From: Aspidapion aeneum
Lineage: Eukaryota; Arthropoda; Insecta; Coleoptera; Brentidae
Assembly: GCA_963576565.1 (NCBI GenBank)
Contig: OY755047.1
Location: 10,324,931 to 10,388,930, forward strand
Length of the DNA: 64,000 bases
Direction of reading: 5' to 3'
The notes beneath the pieces are model-generated. The model saw only the letters and a list, made by a program, of their open reading frames with translations, was not told the origin of the DNA and ran no database searches. This document shows positions 34,335 through 45,960 of the stretch, one piece after another (position 1 is the stretch's first letter; every line of letters starts with the position of its first letter). The position numbers and the translations under genes were made by a program.

Positions 34335-35810
34335 TTAATTCGGAAAATATTTACCTTAGTTGTCCAAATTTTTACCTTAGTTTTTTACTTTTCCATAGTT
34401 TTTTCAAATTTTTACCTGGGTTCCTCCACTTTTACCTTGGTTCCTCCAATTTTTACCTTAGTCCCTACAATTTTAGTTTCTCTAATTTCAGTTCCTTTAA
34501 CTTTTTTATTCCTCGAGTTTCCTACAATTCTCCTTTTTAGTTCCTTTAATTATTCCCCAGTTCCTCCTCACCTTAGTTCCTCCAATTTCTAACTTAATTG
34601 TTTTTCCATACCTTCTCCAACTTTCCATTTTAGTCCTCACAATTTTTTTAATTTCTTTAATTTTAGCTCCTTCAATCTGACTTGAGTTATTTCAAATGTT
34701 TAGCTTAATTCCTCCTATTTTAACCTTGGTCTCTTTAATTTTTACCTCCTTTTTCATGGTATTTTCCAATTCCTTTGTTTGTTCCTCCAATTTTTATTTT
34801 TAATTCCTCTAATTTTTTACTTTAGTTTCTCCAAATTTTTAACCTAAGTTCCTTAGTTCTCAGTTCAAATTATTTACTTTAGTTCGTAGTTCTCCAAATT
34901 TTTACATTATTTTTCCAATTTTTTACCTTAATTCCAAAATTTTACCATAGTTCCTCCAAATTTTACTTTCTCTCTTTAATTCAAATATTTTATTGTGTTC
35001 CTATTTCTCAAATTTTAGCTCACACATATACTATACTATAGTAGTGTGATCCTAATTTTTTCGAGAAAAAAAAAGTTGCTCCGATTTCAAAAAATTTTAT
35101 ATATCTTTGCGTTTCAGATGATTTTGAAACTTTTTTGTTGCGCCGTCTGTCTGTCTGTCTGTCTGTATGTCTGTATGTCTGTATGTCTGTATGTCTGTAT
35201 GTCTGTCTGTCTGTCTGTCTGTCTGTAACGACCAACGCACATAACTCAAAAACCGCTGGGCCGATTTTAATGAAATTTGGTACCTCGGCTGGGTCTTGGG
35301 TCGAGATGGTCCCATTTAAAAATGAACAAAATCCATCGAACACAAACCACATAAAAGGGTGGGGGTAGATTTCAAAAATTAGAGTTTATGTGAAAATATG
35401 GCGTGTGTGATATCAAACGAAAGGTAATTGAGTCTGCAGTTAAATAAAATACATTTTAATTTATTTAAAAAAAAGGGTGGGGGTATATTTTAAAAATAAG
35501 AGATTAAGTGAAAATATGGCGTGTGTGATATCAAACGAAAGGTAATTGAGTCCGGAGTTTAACAAAATACCATTTAGTTTTTGTTTTTTTTAAGGGTGGG
35601 GGTAGATTTCAAAAATTTGAGTTTAAGTCAAAACATGGCTTGTGTGGTATCAAACAAAAGGTAATTTAGTCTGGAGTTGAATAAAATATCACACGTACAC
35701 TATAACTACAGTACCTACCTAGTGTCAGCTTAGGGGCCCATATATTGGCAGAGTATTTTATCTAAGTTCTCCAAATATTTACATTGATTAATTTTGTATT
35801 TTGGACATTC
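34335..35810 (+). repeat. degenerate 20-24 bp minisatellite, split by repeat X
   Basis: Units resemble GTTCCTCCAATTTTTACCTTA and run from about 34335 to 35009, then resume at about 35760 (TCTAAGTTCTCCAAATATTT) after the repeat X insertion. The 96-codon frame at the start only translates the array. Confidence 0.65.
35010..35757 (-). repeat. dispersed repeat X, copy 2, with expanded GTCT tract
   Basis: Reverse complement of 4334-4950, with the same terminal AGCTCACAC palindrome, the CACACGCCATATTTTCAC blocks and the TACCAAATTTCATT core. The microsatellite at 35143-35226 is expanded to about 20 tetramers, including interspersed GTAT units. Predicted cysteine/valine-rich small proteins here come from that tract. 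Confidence 0.65.
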
Positions 35811-36445
35811 CTCTCCTTCTTTCCACCATGGGTTTCCAGCCAAGTGATTTTTTGAGATTTAATATAGCGTGTTCAACTTCTTAAAGTTTGTTCTGACTCT
35901 TAGTGTACCATTTTCATTTGGTATTTTATATATTGTTAAAAGTCTGTATTATATGATGAGAAAGTTATCTAAAGAATACCAACAGTGGGGGTTAACAGCG
36001 AACATGGACAAGATACAGGACTTATGTATTGGAAACGAATCAAGTGAGTTAGAACTAGACAATGGACAAACAATATCTTCATGCAATGCGTATGTGTACT
36101 TGGTTGTCATATTTGATAAGACAGGAACAGACTATAAAGAACTGGAAAAAAGAATAGTAAAAGCAAAAATAGTTATTGGATATCTTAACAGTATTTTACA
36201 GAGCAGAGAGATCAAAAAGAATGTAAAATTAAACATATGAAACAATGGTAAAAAACAAGGTGAAACAGCGTAACATAAAAATACAAAACAAAAATTAAAA
36301 GTATCGAAATGGATGCAATAAGAAGATCAATGATACTATCTAGAACAAATAATATAAGAAATGAGACAATATTAGAAAGACTGGCAATCGAGGAAAGCAT
36401 AACGGTGACATCACTAAATGACAACTAATATGGTACAGCCATGTA

Positions 36446-38617
36446 CAGGGTGGGGCATTTTCGTTGGTTTTATAGGGTACAGGCTAAACGGTAAGAGATA
36501 CAAAAAAACTGACATACGTGTCCCGTCCTCTTTTTTAGTGTCTTTTTTAATGGCATCATCAAATCTAGGCTAACTAGATTGGTTTAGCAGATACAGGGTG
36601 ATTCTCAAAAATTGCCGATTTTTATTATCTTTTATTACTCGTTTATTTATGGAGATAGAAAAATTCTTCAAATACAAAAGTTTTATGATTTTATACGTAT
36701 AATTCAGTGGCGTACCCAGAAAAATTAAAAATATTTTATTTTACAAGATATTATCAAAAGTAACATTTTTTTAACGGAACACCCTGTATGTAAGTACCTC
36801 AAAAAATTGAATTTTTTCTTGCGATTACAGCGATATATAACACTTAATACTTTTCATTGTCCTCAATAGATAAAATACAAAAAATATTTTTTTTGTAGTT
36901 GGCTATGGATGGGATGAACTTTTGTTTTGCTTTTTTAACTTGTCACAAAGTCAAACGTCAATTAAGTATTGTTTTTGCTTTGTTGTTATTACTTTTGTCT
37001 AAGATGAATCTTTATCAAAACTATGAAAATTTAAACATGTTTGAGTGCTATATTGAATCTAATAAAAATAGAGATGCAGCACTTACACTATATTTTGACC
37101 GTTATACGGAACGACGTCAGCCAGATGAAAGGATGTTTCAAAGAATGTATCACAATTTAAGTGAGTATGGGTCATTTGGAAAACCAAGAAATAAAATTTA
37201 CAATAAAGAAAATAGAGAAACGGATGAAATTAACACGTTGGCTTGTGTTGCTGCTGATCCGACGGTATCTAGTCGTAATATTGAGAATGATATTGGTATA
37301 AGTAAACGTAGAGTTTTAAGAATATTGAAAAAGCATCAGTATAAACCTTATAAAATAAGAAAAGTTCATAATTTACATCTTGGAGAAGAATAACGGCGTT
37401 TAGAATTTTGTAATTGGTATTTGCAACAGATTAATCAGAATCCCTATTTTTTTCTAATATGGACCGACGAAGCTTATATATCTAGCGAAGGAATGTTTAA
37501 TCGACATAATAATCGATATTGGTCAAACATAAATCCTCATCAGACGGTGGCCAGGGTACAACAAGGACGGTTTAGCGCTGTATCGAAATAGAGTGTTTAA
37601 CTACAGGCTTTTTAATGAAAACTTGAATACAGACAAATTTTGGAAGAATATGTAATAATAGAGTTGGATAACATGCCATTAGGTGAAATAAATAACATTT
37701 ATTTTCAACAAGACGGTGCTGCAGCACATAATAGCCATATGATAAGGAACTTGCTAATTGGATTGGTACATATGGGCCAAACCGATGGCCCCCGCGTTCT
37801 CCCGACCTGACCCCCCTCGACTTTTATTTTTAGGGATTTATCAAAAATGAAATTTATAAAACACGAAGTAACAATGTAGAGGAACTTAGGGAAAATTTTA
37901 TTATTTGCATTGAGAGAGTACCAAATATTGGCATCTATAACGCCACTTGTTCGGTTACAAGTCGAGTAGAAAAATGCATTGAGCAGAATGGGAGACAGTT
38001 TGAGCACCTTTTGTAACTAATTTTTATAATAACTATTTAGTTCTTATTACAAATTTATGTTGTTGTTGTTATAGTTTAGTAATATCTTAATATTCTCGTT
38101 AAGTAGGTTCTGAATATACCTATTATAAAATAAAAAAATATTGAATCAATTCATAGCCTACTACAAAAACAATATATTTTTCCGTATTTTACCTATTTAG
38201 GACAAAGAAAAGTATTAAGTGTTATATATCATTGTAATCACAAGAAAAAATGCAATTATCTGAGGTACTTACATACTGGGTGTTCCATTTAACAAAATGT
38301 TACTTTTGATAATATCTTGAAAACTAAAACATTTTTAATTTTTCTGGTTACGCCACTGTATTCTATGTAGAAAATCATAAAACTTTTGTATTTGAAGTTT
38401 TTTTCTATCTCCATAAATAACCGAGTAATAAGAGATAATAAAAATCGCCAATTTTTGAGAATCACCCTATATCTGCTAAATCAATATAGTTAGCGTAGAT
38501 TTGATTGCGCCATTAAAAAAGACACGAAAAAAGAGGACGGGATACGTATGTCAGTTTTTTTGTATCTCTTACCGTTTAGCCTGTACCCTATAAAACCAAC
38601 GAAAATGCCCCACCCTG
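36446..38617 (+). mobile_element. IS630/Tc1/mariner-superfamily element with about 470-bp inverted repeats
   Basis: 2172 bp, ends CAGGGTGGGGCATTTTCG and its complement, TA at 36444-36445 and 38618-38619. Arms run inward to about 36907 and 38148 (AGTTGGCTATG/CATAGCCTACT). Each arm carries two further CAGGGTG-type motifs: outward-type at 36594 and 38469, and GGAACACCCTG-type at 36786 and 38276. A decayed transposase lies between the arms. Confidence 0.92.
37004..38016 (+). pseudogene. mariner-superfamily transposase, decayed
   Basis: Likely start at 37004 (MNLYQNYENLNMFECYIESN). The N-terminal region is the DUF4817-type helix-turn-helix found in a widespread insect mariner-superfamily lineage (FDRYTERRQPDERMFQRM, EYGSFGKPRN), followed by a second helix-turn-helix (VSSRNIENDIGISKRRVLR). 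A stop at 37391 interrupts. Catalytic segments persist in the same order: IWTDEAYISSEG.FNRHN (first D), YFQQDGAAAHNSHM (second D) and SPDLTPLDFYF (third D, followed by a stop). The natural end is HLL-stop at 38016. At least three stops and one or more frameshifts make it inactive. Confidence 0.88.
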
Positions 38618-38815
38618 TACAACGAATGAATTACAAAAGATCACCAAAGCAAAATCTAGAATGGCAACCAATAGGGCGCAGAAAAAGAGGGCGTCATAAA
38701 CTGGAATGGCAACAGTTAAGCCAAAGATGAATGAGTCAAAAAACCTGACAGAAGATGATCGTCAGGAACGAAGGAGGGACAACGTAAAAAAACTTTCTGA
38801 ACCGACATAGTAGTA

Positions 38816-39110
38816 ATAAAAAGTCTGTATTTCATCATTGGTAAATCGGTATAAAAAGCCCAAAGCTATTCGAAAATCCAGCATCGGGAAGCGTAATACG
38901 TAAATGGGCAAAATTGAAAATTCTTTCATCTTTTTTGAAAGTGAAAAAGTGAATAATTCGCCAATTTTCATACCATTTGCCAGAAATTCTCTCTCAATTT
39001 GGCCACTCGCGCCTAGATAATTACCATACATATTCTGAATTTGTTGCACAAATCAGTAGCGTAGAGACAGGGTGATTCACCCTATTTTGACACGGAAATA
39101 TTATGTCTGT
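38816..39110. other. short spacer
   Basis: No recognised feature between two LINE A copies in opposite orientation. Confidence 0.4.
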
Positions 39111-39114
39111 TATT

Positions 39115-39997
39115 ACTACTACTACTATATCGGTTTAGAACGTTTTTCTACGTTGTCCGACGCCTATTTTCCACCTCCTTCGATCCTGACAATCATTTTC
39201 TGTCAGGTTTTTTGACTCATTGACCTTTGGATTGACTGTTGCCCTTTTAGTTTAGGTCGTCCTCTTTCTGTGCGTCCTATTGGTTGCCATTCTAGGGCCT
39301 GCTATTCACACAGCTATCGGCTGTCGTTTAGTGATGTCATCCGTTACGTTTCCCTCGATTCCCATACTTTCCCCATTTCTCTTTCCATCTTTGTTTTGTA
39401 TTTTTCTATTACGCAACAAGTCTCTATTCCACACAATAGCGTGCTTTTAACCATTATTTCATATATGTTAATTGTCTAGTTTTAACTCACTTGATTCGTT
39501 TCCAATACATAAGTACTGGGTCTTGTCTACGTTCACTGTTAACCCCCACTTTTGGTATTCTTCCGTTAACTTTCTCATCATATACTCCATGTCTTCTTTA
39601 TCATTAGCTACAATTATTTGGTCGTCAGCAAATTGTATTGTGTATATGGTAAATCGGTCGTTAAGTTGTATTCCAATGCCGTGTACTTTACGCTTCCAGT
39701 TTTTTAGAGCTACTGCGATATATATTTTAAAATGAGTTGGAGATATACAACATCCCTGCCTTAAGCCTTTTGTGTTACCATGAATTCTTTTAAAAGTCGA
39801 TTTCTAATTTTAATTCAAGATTTTGACACTTTGTAAAGTTCTGTTATTGCTTTTATTTATGAATAATTGATAAGAGTTTGCTCTAATACCACGGATCACC
39901 TTAACAAAAGGTGATCCGTGCTAATACTGTCCATAATTTTTCTCGTGGAACGGTATCATTTGCTTTTTGTAGGTCCATGAGTCTGTATGTCTAGCAT
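39115..39997 (-). pseudogene. LINE family A, 5'-truncated, with a 31-bp palindromic insertion
   Basis: Minus-strand reading gives LLKIYIAVALKNWKRKVHGI, IQFADDQIIVANDKEDMEYM and tail motifs down to the CCGATATAGTAG end near 39120. The RT active-site FADDQ is intact, but frameshifts are present. The 5' junction is near 39997, where AATGCTAG homology stops. The insert at 39890-39920 interrupts it. Confidence 0.85.
39890..39920. mobile_element. 31-bp perfect palindromic insertion with 7-bp duplication
   Basis: Arms CACGGATCACCTT and AAGGTGATCCGTG around AACAA. CTAATAC at 39883-39889 and 39921-39927 flanks it. LINE A copies at about 5160 and 20716 lack the insert and have the target sequence once, so this is a true insertion. 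Confidence 0.85.
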
Positions 39998-40022
39998 TAT
40001 TTATTTTAAAATATCGAAAGAC

Positions 40023-40059
40023 CACAGATCACATGGATCACCTTGTTAGGTGATCCGTG
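40023..40059. mobile_element. 37-bp palindromic insertion related to 39890-39920
   Basis: GAAAGAC at 40016-40022 and 40060-40066 flanks it. The core is CATGGATCACCT/AGGTGATCCGTG around TGTT, with one wobble position. It is preceded by CACAGATCA, which looks like a duplicated start of the arm. Same family as the 31-bp insert 100 bp away. Confidence 0.75.
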
Positions 40060-40361
40060 GAAAGACACTGACCTGTTCAGAAAAAAGTTATGCTTTGTAA
40101 TAGTTTTGCATTTAAATCGAAAACTAAGTCGTTCATCATTCTAAAATGTCATCGTGTATCTACGCCGCTGTCAAAAACGCGCCACAAATTTTTAAAATCC
40201 TAAAAAACACTGCTGTATCTACACATCAAAGCTTTGAACAAGTCACAGAAAAAACTATACAAGTCCAGAATAATATGCTTTAAATGGAATCTATCTAGTT
40301 CATGAAATAATGAATGTCTTTACAAGTTTGTTTAGATTTTGAAACCCTTCTTATTTTCAGA

Positions 40362-40470
40362 AATGAAATTTCGGACTTCCGTTGTCGTTATTTATTATAA
40401 ACGCGACGTTTTGGTTAGTAAGTATCTCAAACCCTTTTCAAGTTTAAACTAAATCCAGTTTACACTCTAC
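40362..40470 (-). repeat. fragment of the GAAACG/TTCGGACTTCC retroelement family
   Basis: On minus it reads CTTGAAAAGGGTTTGAGATA, CTTACTAACCAAAACGTCGCG, then AATAAATAACGACAACGGAAG and TCCGAAATTTCA. GGTT/AACC could pair in front of the AAAACG core. The order parallels the arms at 23532-24797 and the insert at 9253. Penelope-like origin is a guess. Confidence 0.45.
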
Positions 40471-40829
40471 AGGCTATTATACTACTTATACTACTTTATG
40501 TGTAGTTAGGTGTGACGGCCCCCTTCTTAATCCTGAGACGCATGTTTTCCATAAGAAGTTGTTTCCATATGTTTGGTATGTAACTTTTCGCCAATGCGAC
40601 TGCTTATGGATAACTTTAGCTTCAGATCATTAAATCCTGTGATCATTTGACCATGCATTATTTTTTAAACCGGATTTTTCAGTAACCTCCAATTGGGTAC
40701 ATTTTTAGTGTTTCTATGAAACTCACACGGGATTTAGTAAATGCATTTCTTATTATTTGAGGGATGTTCTGGTTTTGCTTTGGTTACAAAACTCCTTATC
40801 GTCTTTCCCGATGAAAATACTATTTTAAT

Positions 40830-42350
40830 ATAGTCAGGAATGCAAATTACCTTTGACTGTGCCCAGTGGCGTATATAAGGGGGGGCCTGGGGGGCCCGGG
40901 CCCCCCCGAAGCTAAGATTTTTTTAGATATTTTCCACAAATTTCCTGAATACAAACATAAAATAGCATAAAATACGGACTCATGTGGTCTCGGCCCCCCC
41001 CCCCCAAACTGCCTCGGGCCGACCCCGAAACTTTTTTCTATACGCCACTGACTGTGCCACTGTACGAAACCATCTTAGCAAAATCAAAAAAGCAAAACAT
41101 GGTTTTGCAGAGATGAGAAAGTGGTTTCGCCTCCCTCCAAATTGGTAAACAGTTGGTTGTCGCCTACCTACACAGCAGGTGGTTAGTGCGTGAAAAACTA
41201 CTTAAAAGTGAAGAGTGGGAACTCCCAAAACTTTTTTCTTATTTTTCTTTCTTTAATTTCACTTGTTGTTTAAATAAAAAAATACTTGCATTAATAAAGT
41301 ATACATACTTACCATTTTTAAAAAAACTAATACGAAGAGGTTTTTGTTCCTCATTAAAAACAAAGCCCTACACAGTTGCAATAACGAAAAATGATAACTA
41401 ACACACTTATGATAATTCAAGAACCATCCTGTATATTTTTTAACTTAATATTTCTTAAGAAAACATCCAATCTTAGAATGCTATAAAAAAGTATTGATTA
41501 TAGCTAATATGTATGAAGTATGTAAGAATTTAATCAAAAATCTTTTACGTATACAATAAAAATTTCTAATTTAAATATCTTGAAAACCGTTCCTCTAAGA
41601 GACATCTAAACGCTATAACTTTTTTACTTAAAAAAATTTAAAAATTAATGTTTTTTATAGAATCTTGTATACACTAAGGAACAAAAAAGTTAGACCTATT
41701 TTTATGTCACGGTACCGACCCAAAGAACACCCTGTATAATATTTATTTTTTTTACCAAAATTAAGTTGTCCATGCCCAAAAACCACCAAACTAATTTTTT
41801 GTGCAAAATTATTAATTAGTAGAAAGAATTGAATAAAGTATCATACATAAATTAGGCATATCACTGATATGCAATAAAAACTTTAGATGAAAAAATCTCA
41901 AAAACCGTTGCTCTGAGCGACTTTAAAACAGTATAACTTTTTTACATAAAAAGGATGGGAAAACCATTATTTGACATAAAAACTGGTATACACCGAGGCA
42001 CAACAAAAATACACTGATTTTTATGCAATGGTAGTTGTCTAAGAAACACCCTGTACATTGGACATCAAATTTTTTAACGGAATCGCCTTGCCAATTTTTA
42101 AAAAACTTACACGCTGGTTAGTTTTTACAAAAATATTAGTTATTAAAAAAGTTATTAAAGAAAATCAAATTGAAAAAATAAAGTTTAACACCCTGTATCT
42201 CGGTTAGTACGAACTTTTGGACTAAGGTAAGTATGACTAAATCGTAATATTTTGACCCAGGGAATCTACAGTTTAACTATGTACCATTAGTTCTGGGACA
42301 CCCTTTATAATCAAAGGTTTAATATAAAACAAAATCGTACCCGAACAATA
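40830..42350 (-). repeat. dispersed repeat Z, copy 2, with hAT MITE and internal repeats
   Basis: Inverted match to 33147-33965 at both ends (about 40840-41190 and 42290-42350). The middle (41410-42310) holds diverged tandem units of roughly 320 bp, each closed by CACCCTGTA-like motifs at about 41422, 41729, 42048, 42190 and 42298, with shared (C/A)TTGAAAACCGTT and ACT(A/G)TAACTTTTTTAC-like segments. Confidence 0.55.
40864..41050. mobile_element. hAT MITE (family h1), copy 3
   Basis: 187 bp, ends CAGTGGCGTATATA and ATACGCCACTG, duplication ACTGTGCC at 40856-40863 and 41051-41058. The empty paralogous site is at about 33930 (complement of ACTGTGCTACTGTACG). Confidence 0.92.
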
Positions 42351-42439
42351 TTATAGTGTTTTACTATTTGTCCTTATGCCACAGCCTACCTGGTAGGCTG
42401 TGCTTATGCTTTCGGCAATCATTGTGCTACCATTAAGGT

Positions 42440-42490
42440 CACTGATGAAGAGTATGCAGAGCATCAAAACATTGTTTGATAGAGGATTTC
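42440..42490 (+). other. degenerate hammerhead-like core
   Basis: CTGATGAAGAGTATGC, a short loop, GCATC and AAAAC follow the order core-stem II-core of a hammerhead ribozyme with one changed base (AAAAC for GAAAC). Stems I and III were not established. It may be a relic of the same class as the motifs at 49809-49859. Confidence 0.3.
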
Positions 42491-43039
42491 AAACAACGAT
42501 CATAAATATTAATAAACCTGGTTATCATATGCTGGTTGCTACTCAAAGAAAATTCTAAATTTATTTGTTTACGGTATCCGGACATCTTTTTTTTTCACTT
42601 TTGTATTTTTTATCCGCTCTGTTTTTCTCTCTCTATCTCTTTTCTAATGTGTATACCGCCACGCCGCTGTCTCTCTCTCTGTCTCTCGTTCTTTTCTAAT
42701 TTAATCTAAGCTTGATTTTAAAGAGAAATGTATCCGTGATGAAAAGAAAAATTTGGGCTTTGATCAATTTTCACGCCATCTATGTTTTCGTCTGCATAGA
42801 TAGTTAAGTTACCAGAACGCGTCGTGTGATTTGGAAATTTTCCTGCAAAAATTTCGCATTACACACAGCGAAAACAGTCCAAAATTTACATTTCAAAGCG
42901 TCAAAGTTTGTACATGGTATACATTTACAAAAGCAGTAAAATAGTATAGGTATATTTCAGGTTTATTTTATTTAAAATTTTTTTATTAAAAGTAGGTTGC
43001 AGATTGATGGCAAAAAAGCCTTTGTTTATTTATAAGTAC

Positions 43040-43790
43040 TACTACTATGTCGGTTTAGAACGTTTGTCTACTTTGTCCGACGCCTATTCTCCACCTCCTT
43101 CGATCCTGAAAATCATCTTCTGTCAGATTTTTTTGACTCATTAATCTTTGGATTGACTGTTGCTATTCCAGTTTAGGACGCCCTTTTTTTTCTGCGCTCT
43201 ATTAGTTGCCATTCTAGGACCTGCTTTGGTAATCTTTCGTCGTTCATACGGTGTGCATGGCCGTACCATATCAGTTGTCTTTTAGTGATGTCATCCGTTA
43301 TGCTTCGCTCGATTCCCATTCTTTCTTGATCGCATTGATCTCAAAGTCTGTTCCTGTCTTATCAAATATGGCACCCAAGTTTTCATACTCATTGCATGGA
43401 GATATAGTGTGTCCATTGCCTTGTTCTAGTACATAAGTACTGTGTCTTGTCCACGTTCACTGTTAACCTCCACTTTTAGTATTCTTTCGTTCACTTTCTC
43501 ATCAAATACTCCATGTCTTCTTTATCATTAGCTACAATTACTTGGTCGTCAGCAAACTGTAGCGTGTACTTTACGTTTCAAGTTTCTTAGAGCTACTGCG
43601 ATATATATTTTAAAAAGAGTTGGAGAGATACAACATCCCTGTCTTAAGCCTTTCGTCACCAGGAATTCTTTTAAAAGTCGATTTTCAATTATAATTTTAT
43701 ATTGTGACCCTTTGTATGGTTCTTTTATCTTTTTTATATGTACAAGTACTGTCAAGAATTTATGCTCTTTTGAGAGTTAATAGTAGTAGA
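43040..43790 (-). pseudogene. LINE family A fragment
   Basis: Minus-strand reading gives IIIENRLLKEFLVTKGLRQG, CCISPTLFKIYIAVALRN, LQFADDQVIVANDKEDME and tail motifs. Frameshifted. Its left boundary is at the CCGACATAGTAG end. Confidence 0.85.
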
Positions 43791-44985
43791 TCATTCTTTT
43801 CTACACGACTTCTGCTATTTGAGAGTTGCTCTCTGACATCAAATTCATTTTATAAACATTGGCGCTATCTGATAGCTGACTGAAGCTGTCTGATAGTTAC
43901 TCTCTAAAATGTTTCAAATTTTTTATGATTTTTTTAGGCTCTTAAAAAATATTTTAAAAGTCTCACTGGTGATAATATTCTTTTTTTATCGAGCCATTTT
44001 AAAAAGATCGTTGGTCGTATAAAAGTTACAACCCTTTTTTATGATTTTTCACAGTCTAGATTACATGAAAAAAAATCCCTAATCATCTTTGACAATTATA
44101 ATAAAACGCGGGGTTTTAATTAAATAAAATGATTAAAAACATAAAATCTTTTATTTTACGACACGCCGTTTATACCGGCATAAAAAAATAAAAAGTTTGA
44201 AAATTATTAAGTGAATTTTTAATTAGGTATACAGGTTAAGACATATACATAAAAGAAAGAGATAGCTACCATTAAACAAGTCGACAGGGTAGTGCCGCCG
44301 CACAATGGGTTATATGGCGGAGCTAGCACAACATTAGCCCTGTATATGTTTTTTAAATCATGATAACCAAACCCACCCAAATGTATTGCAGATAGTCCAG
44401 TTAATAAAAAAAATTCAACTGATAAAAAAAGTCTTAATGTATTTCTCTGTAACAGAGCCCCAAAGTTGAAAAATATTTTGGTAGACAAATGTATGTATTT
44501 TTACAGTATTTTTAAATAAAAAAAAATGACAATGCAAACAGCACTTTTTGGGTATATGGGCATAAAGTGGGCATAAGCAGTAACTGCACTTTTAAAAACT
44601 ACTAGTAATTTCCTAATTCCAAAACCCTTTTTATGGTTATAATTTTTTGAAATATATTACGTTTATTTTCGTCTCTATTTTTCTTTGTAAAGCCTGCAGA
44701 AACAAGCTTAGCAAGGCTTAGTAAAATCTCCACCAGAATATCAGAGAGAGGAGTCTATTTGATTAAAAAAACAAAAAATTTGCTGCCCCTCGCTGCCCCT
44801 GTTTTTTGGGGGTAGCCCTAAACACTGCCATGTACGTGGTCTTTATAGAATCAGTGTATCAGCCAAATGGAATAAATTCGACAGCGGATTGAATTTAGAT
44901 TATTCTGAAAAATTCAAAAGTACTTCAATTAAGATTTTTAACGAGCAATATTTCTGTTCGAAATTATAATGTATATACCCCCTGC
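43791..44985. other. A+T-rich spacer
   Basis: No gene recognised. The minus frame 44219-44488 lacks family resemblance. Confidence 0.4.
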
Positions 44986-45960
44986 AAAGGGGTCTACCCG
45001 CATAAAACTATTTTTTTTCAAATTAGATAACCCCACTTGTGGCACCTTGCTCGAAAGCTTATCAAAAAAGAAAAACGATAAACTACTTTTTTTTACACCT
45101 GTCAAATATTAAAAAAAGCTAATCTTTACTTTTTTGCCATTTTTAGAGAATAAAAAATATCCTTTTAAATAAAATTTATAATTTAATTAAAAAACTTAAG
45201 TAAAAAGTTAGTAACATCCAACCTCTTTTGCAACTGGTAGACCCAACTTGTGAAAACTTGTTCGAAAGCTTATTAAATAAGAAAAAATATGGTGCGTGAT
45301 CCTAAACCTCGAAAACCCCTCCACTACCCTTAAAGGTGGAGAATTTCCAACTTTAGAGCTTTATAATATTGTATCGTCGCTGTAACTATAAGTTCATATG
45401 TGTTGGATATGTACAAGTTGGTCAAAATTGACTTACAAGAGGGACAAGGGCGGCGTCAATTTCATAATTTTAAAAATATAATTAAAAATCCGTGATCCCT
45501 ATCCCGAAAAGTCCCTACATACCAATTTTGAACAAAATCGGATATACTTAGATGGTCCCCTTCCACCCTCTTCAAAGGGGTGAGGGGTTGCCAACTTTAA
45601 AGCATTATAATATTGTATTGTATTGGCACTGTAATTTATAATAACTATAAGTCCACAACAATTTTGATGTTGATCGGATATGTACAAGTTGGTCAAAATT
45701 GTCCAAGGGAAAGGGGGGCGTTACTTCCACAATTTTAAAAATCTAATTAAAAATTCTTGATCCCCATCCCCAAAAGTCCATGCATAACAATTTTGAACGA
45801 TATCGGACAACTTAGATAGTAGCCCCCCCCTCCAGCATTTTCAAAGGGGGGGGGGAGCTGTGAACTTCATAATATCAGTATATTGTATTATCATCGGAAC
45901 TTTAAGTGTGTACCAAATTTGAAGTTGATCCGATGTCTAGAAGTGGGTTAAAACTGAGCT
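44986..45960 (+). repeat. diverged tandem arrays, about 240 and 270 bp
   Basis: TGTGGCACCTTGCTCGAAAGCTTAT (about 45040) recurs as TGTGAAAACTTGTTCGAAAG (about 45250). Then GGATATGTACAAGTTGGTCA recurs at about 45406 and 45677, with C-rich and G-rich runs in each unit. The last unit carries GTGTACCAAATTTGAAGTTG, reminiscent of the 6520-7430 array. Confidence 0.6.

Larger units (their letters stand above)
35945..38815 (+). pseudogene. LINE family A split by a mariner-superfamily element
   Basis: The left part 35945-36445 reads MMRKLSKEYQQWGLTANMDK, LCIGNESSELELDNGQTISS and TGTDYKELEKRIVKAK. The right part 38618-38815 reads QRMN, LEWQPIGRRKRGRHKLEWQQ and the usual tail. Joining across the element at the TA restores HVQRMN, the same residues as in other copies. 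The 5' region, including the FADDQ box, is missing. Confidence 0.85.

Noticed and set aside
35020..35368. Frames rich in TDRQTD or VCLSVCL
   Set aside because: They translate the GTCT/GACA microsatellite in repeat X.
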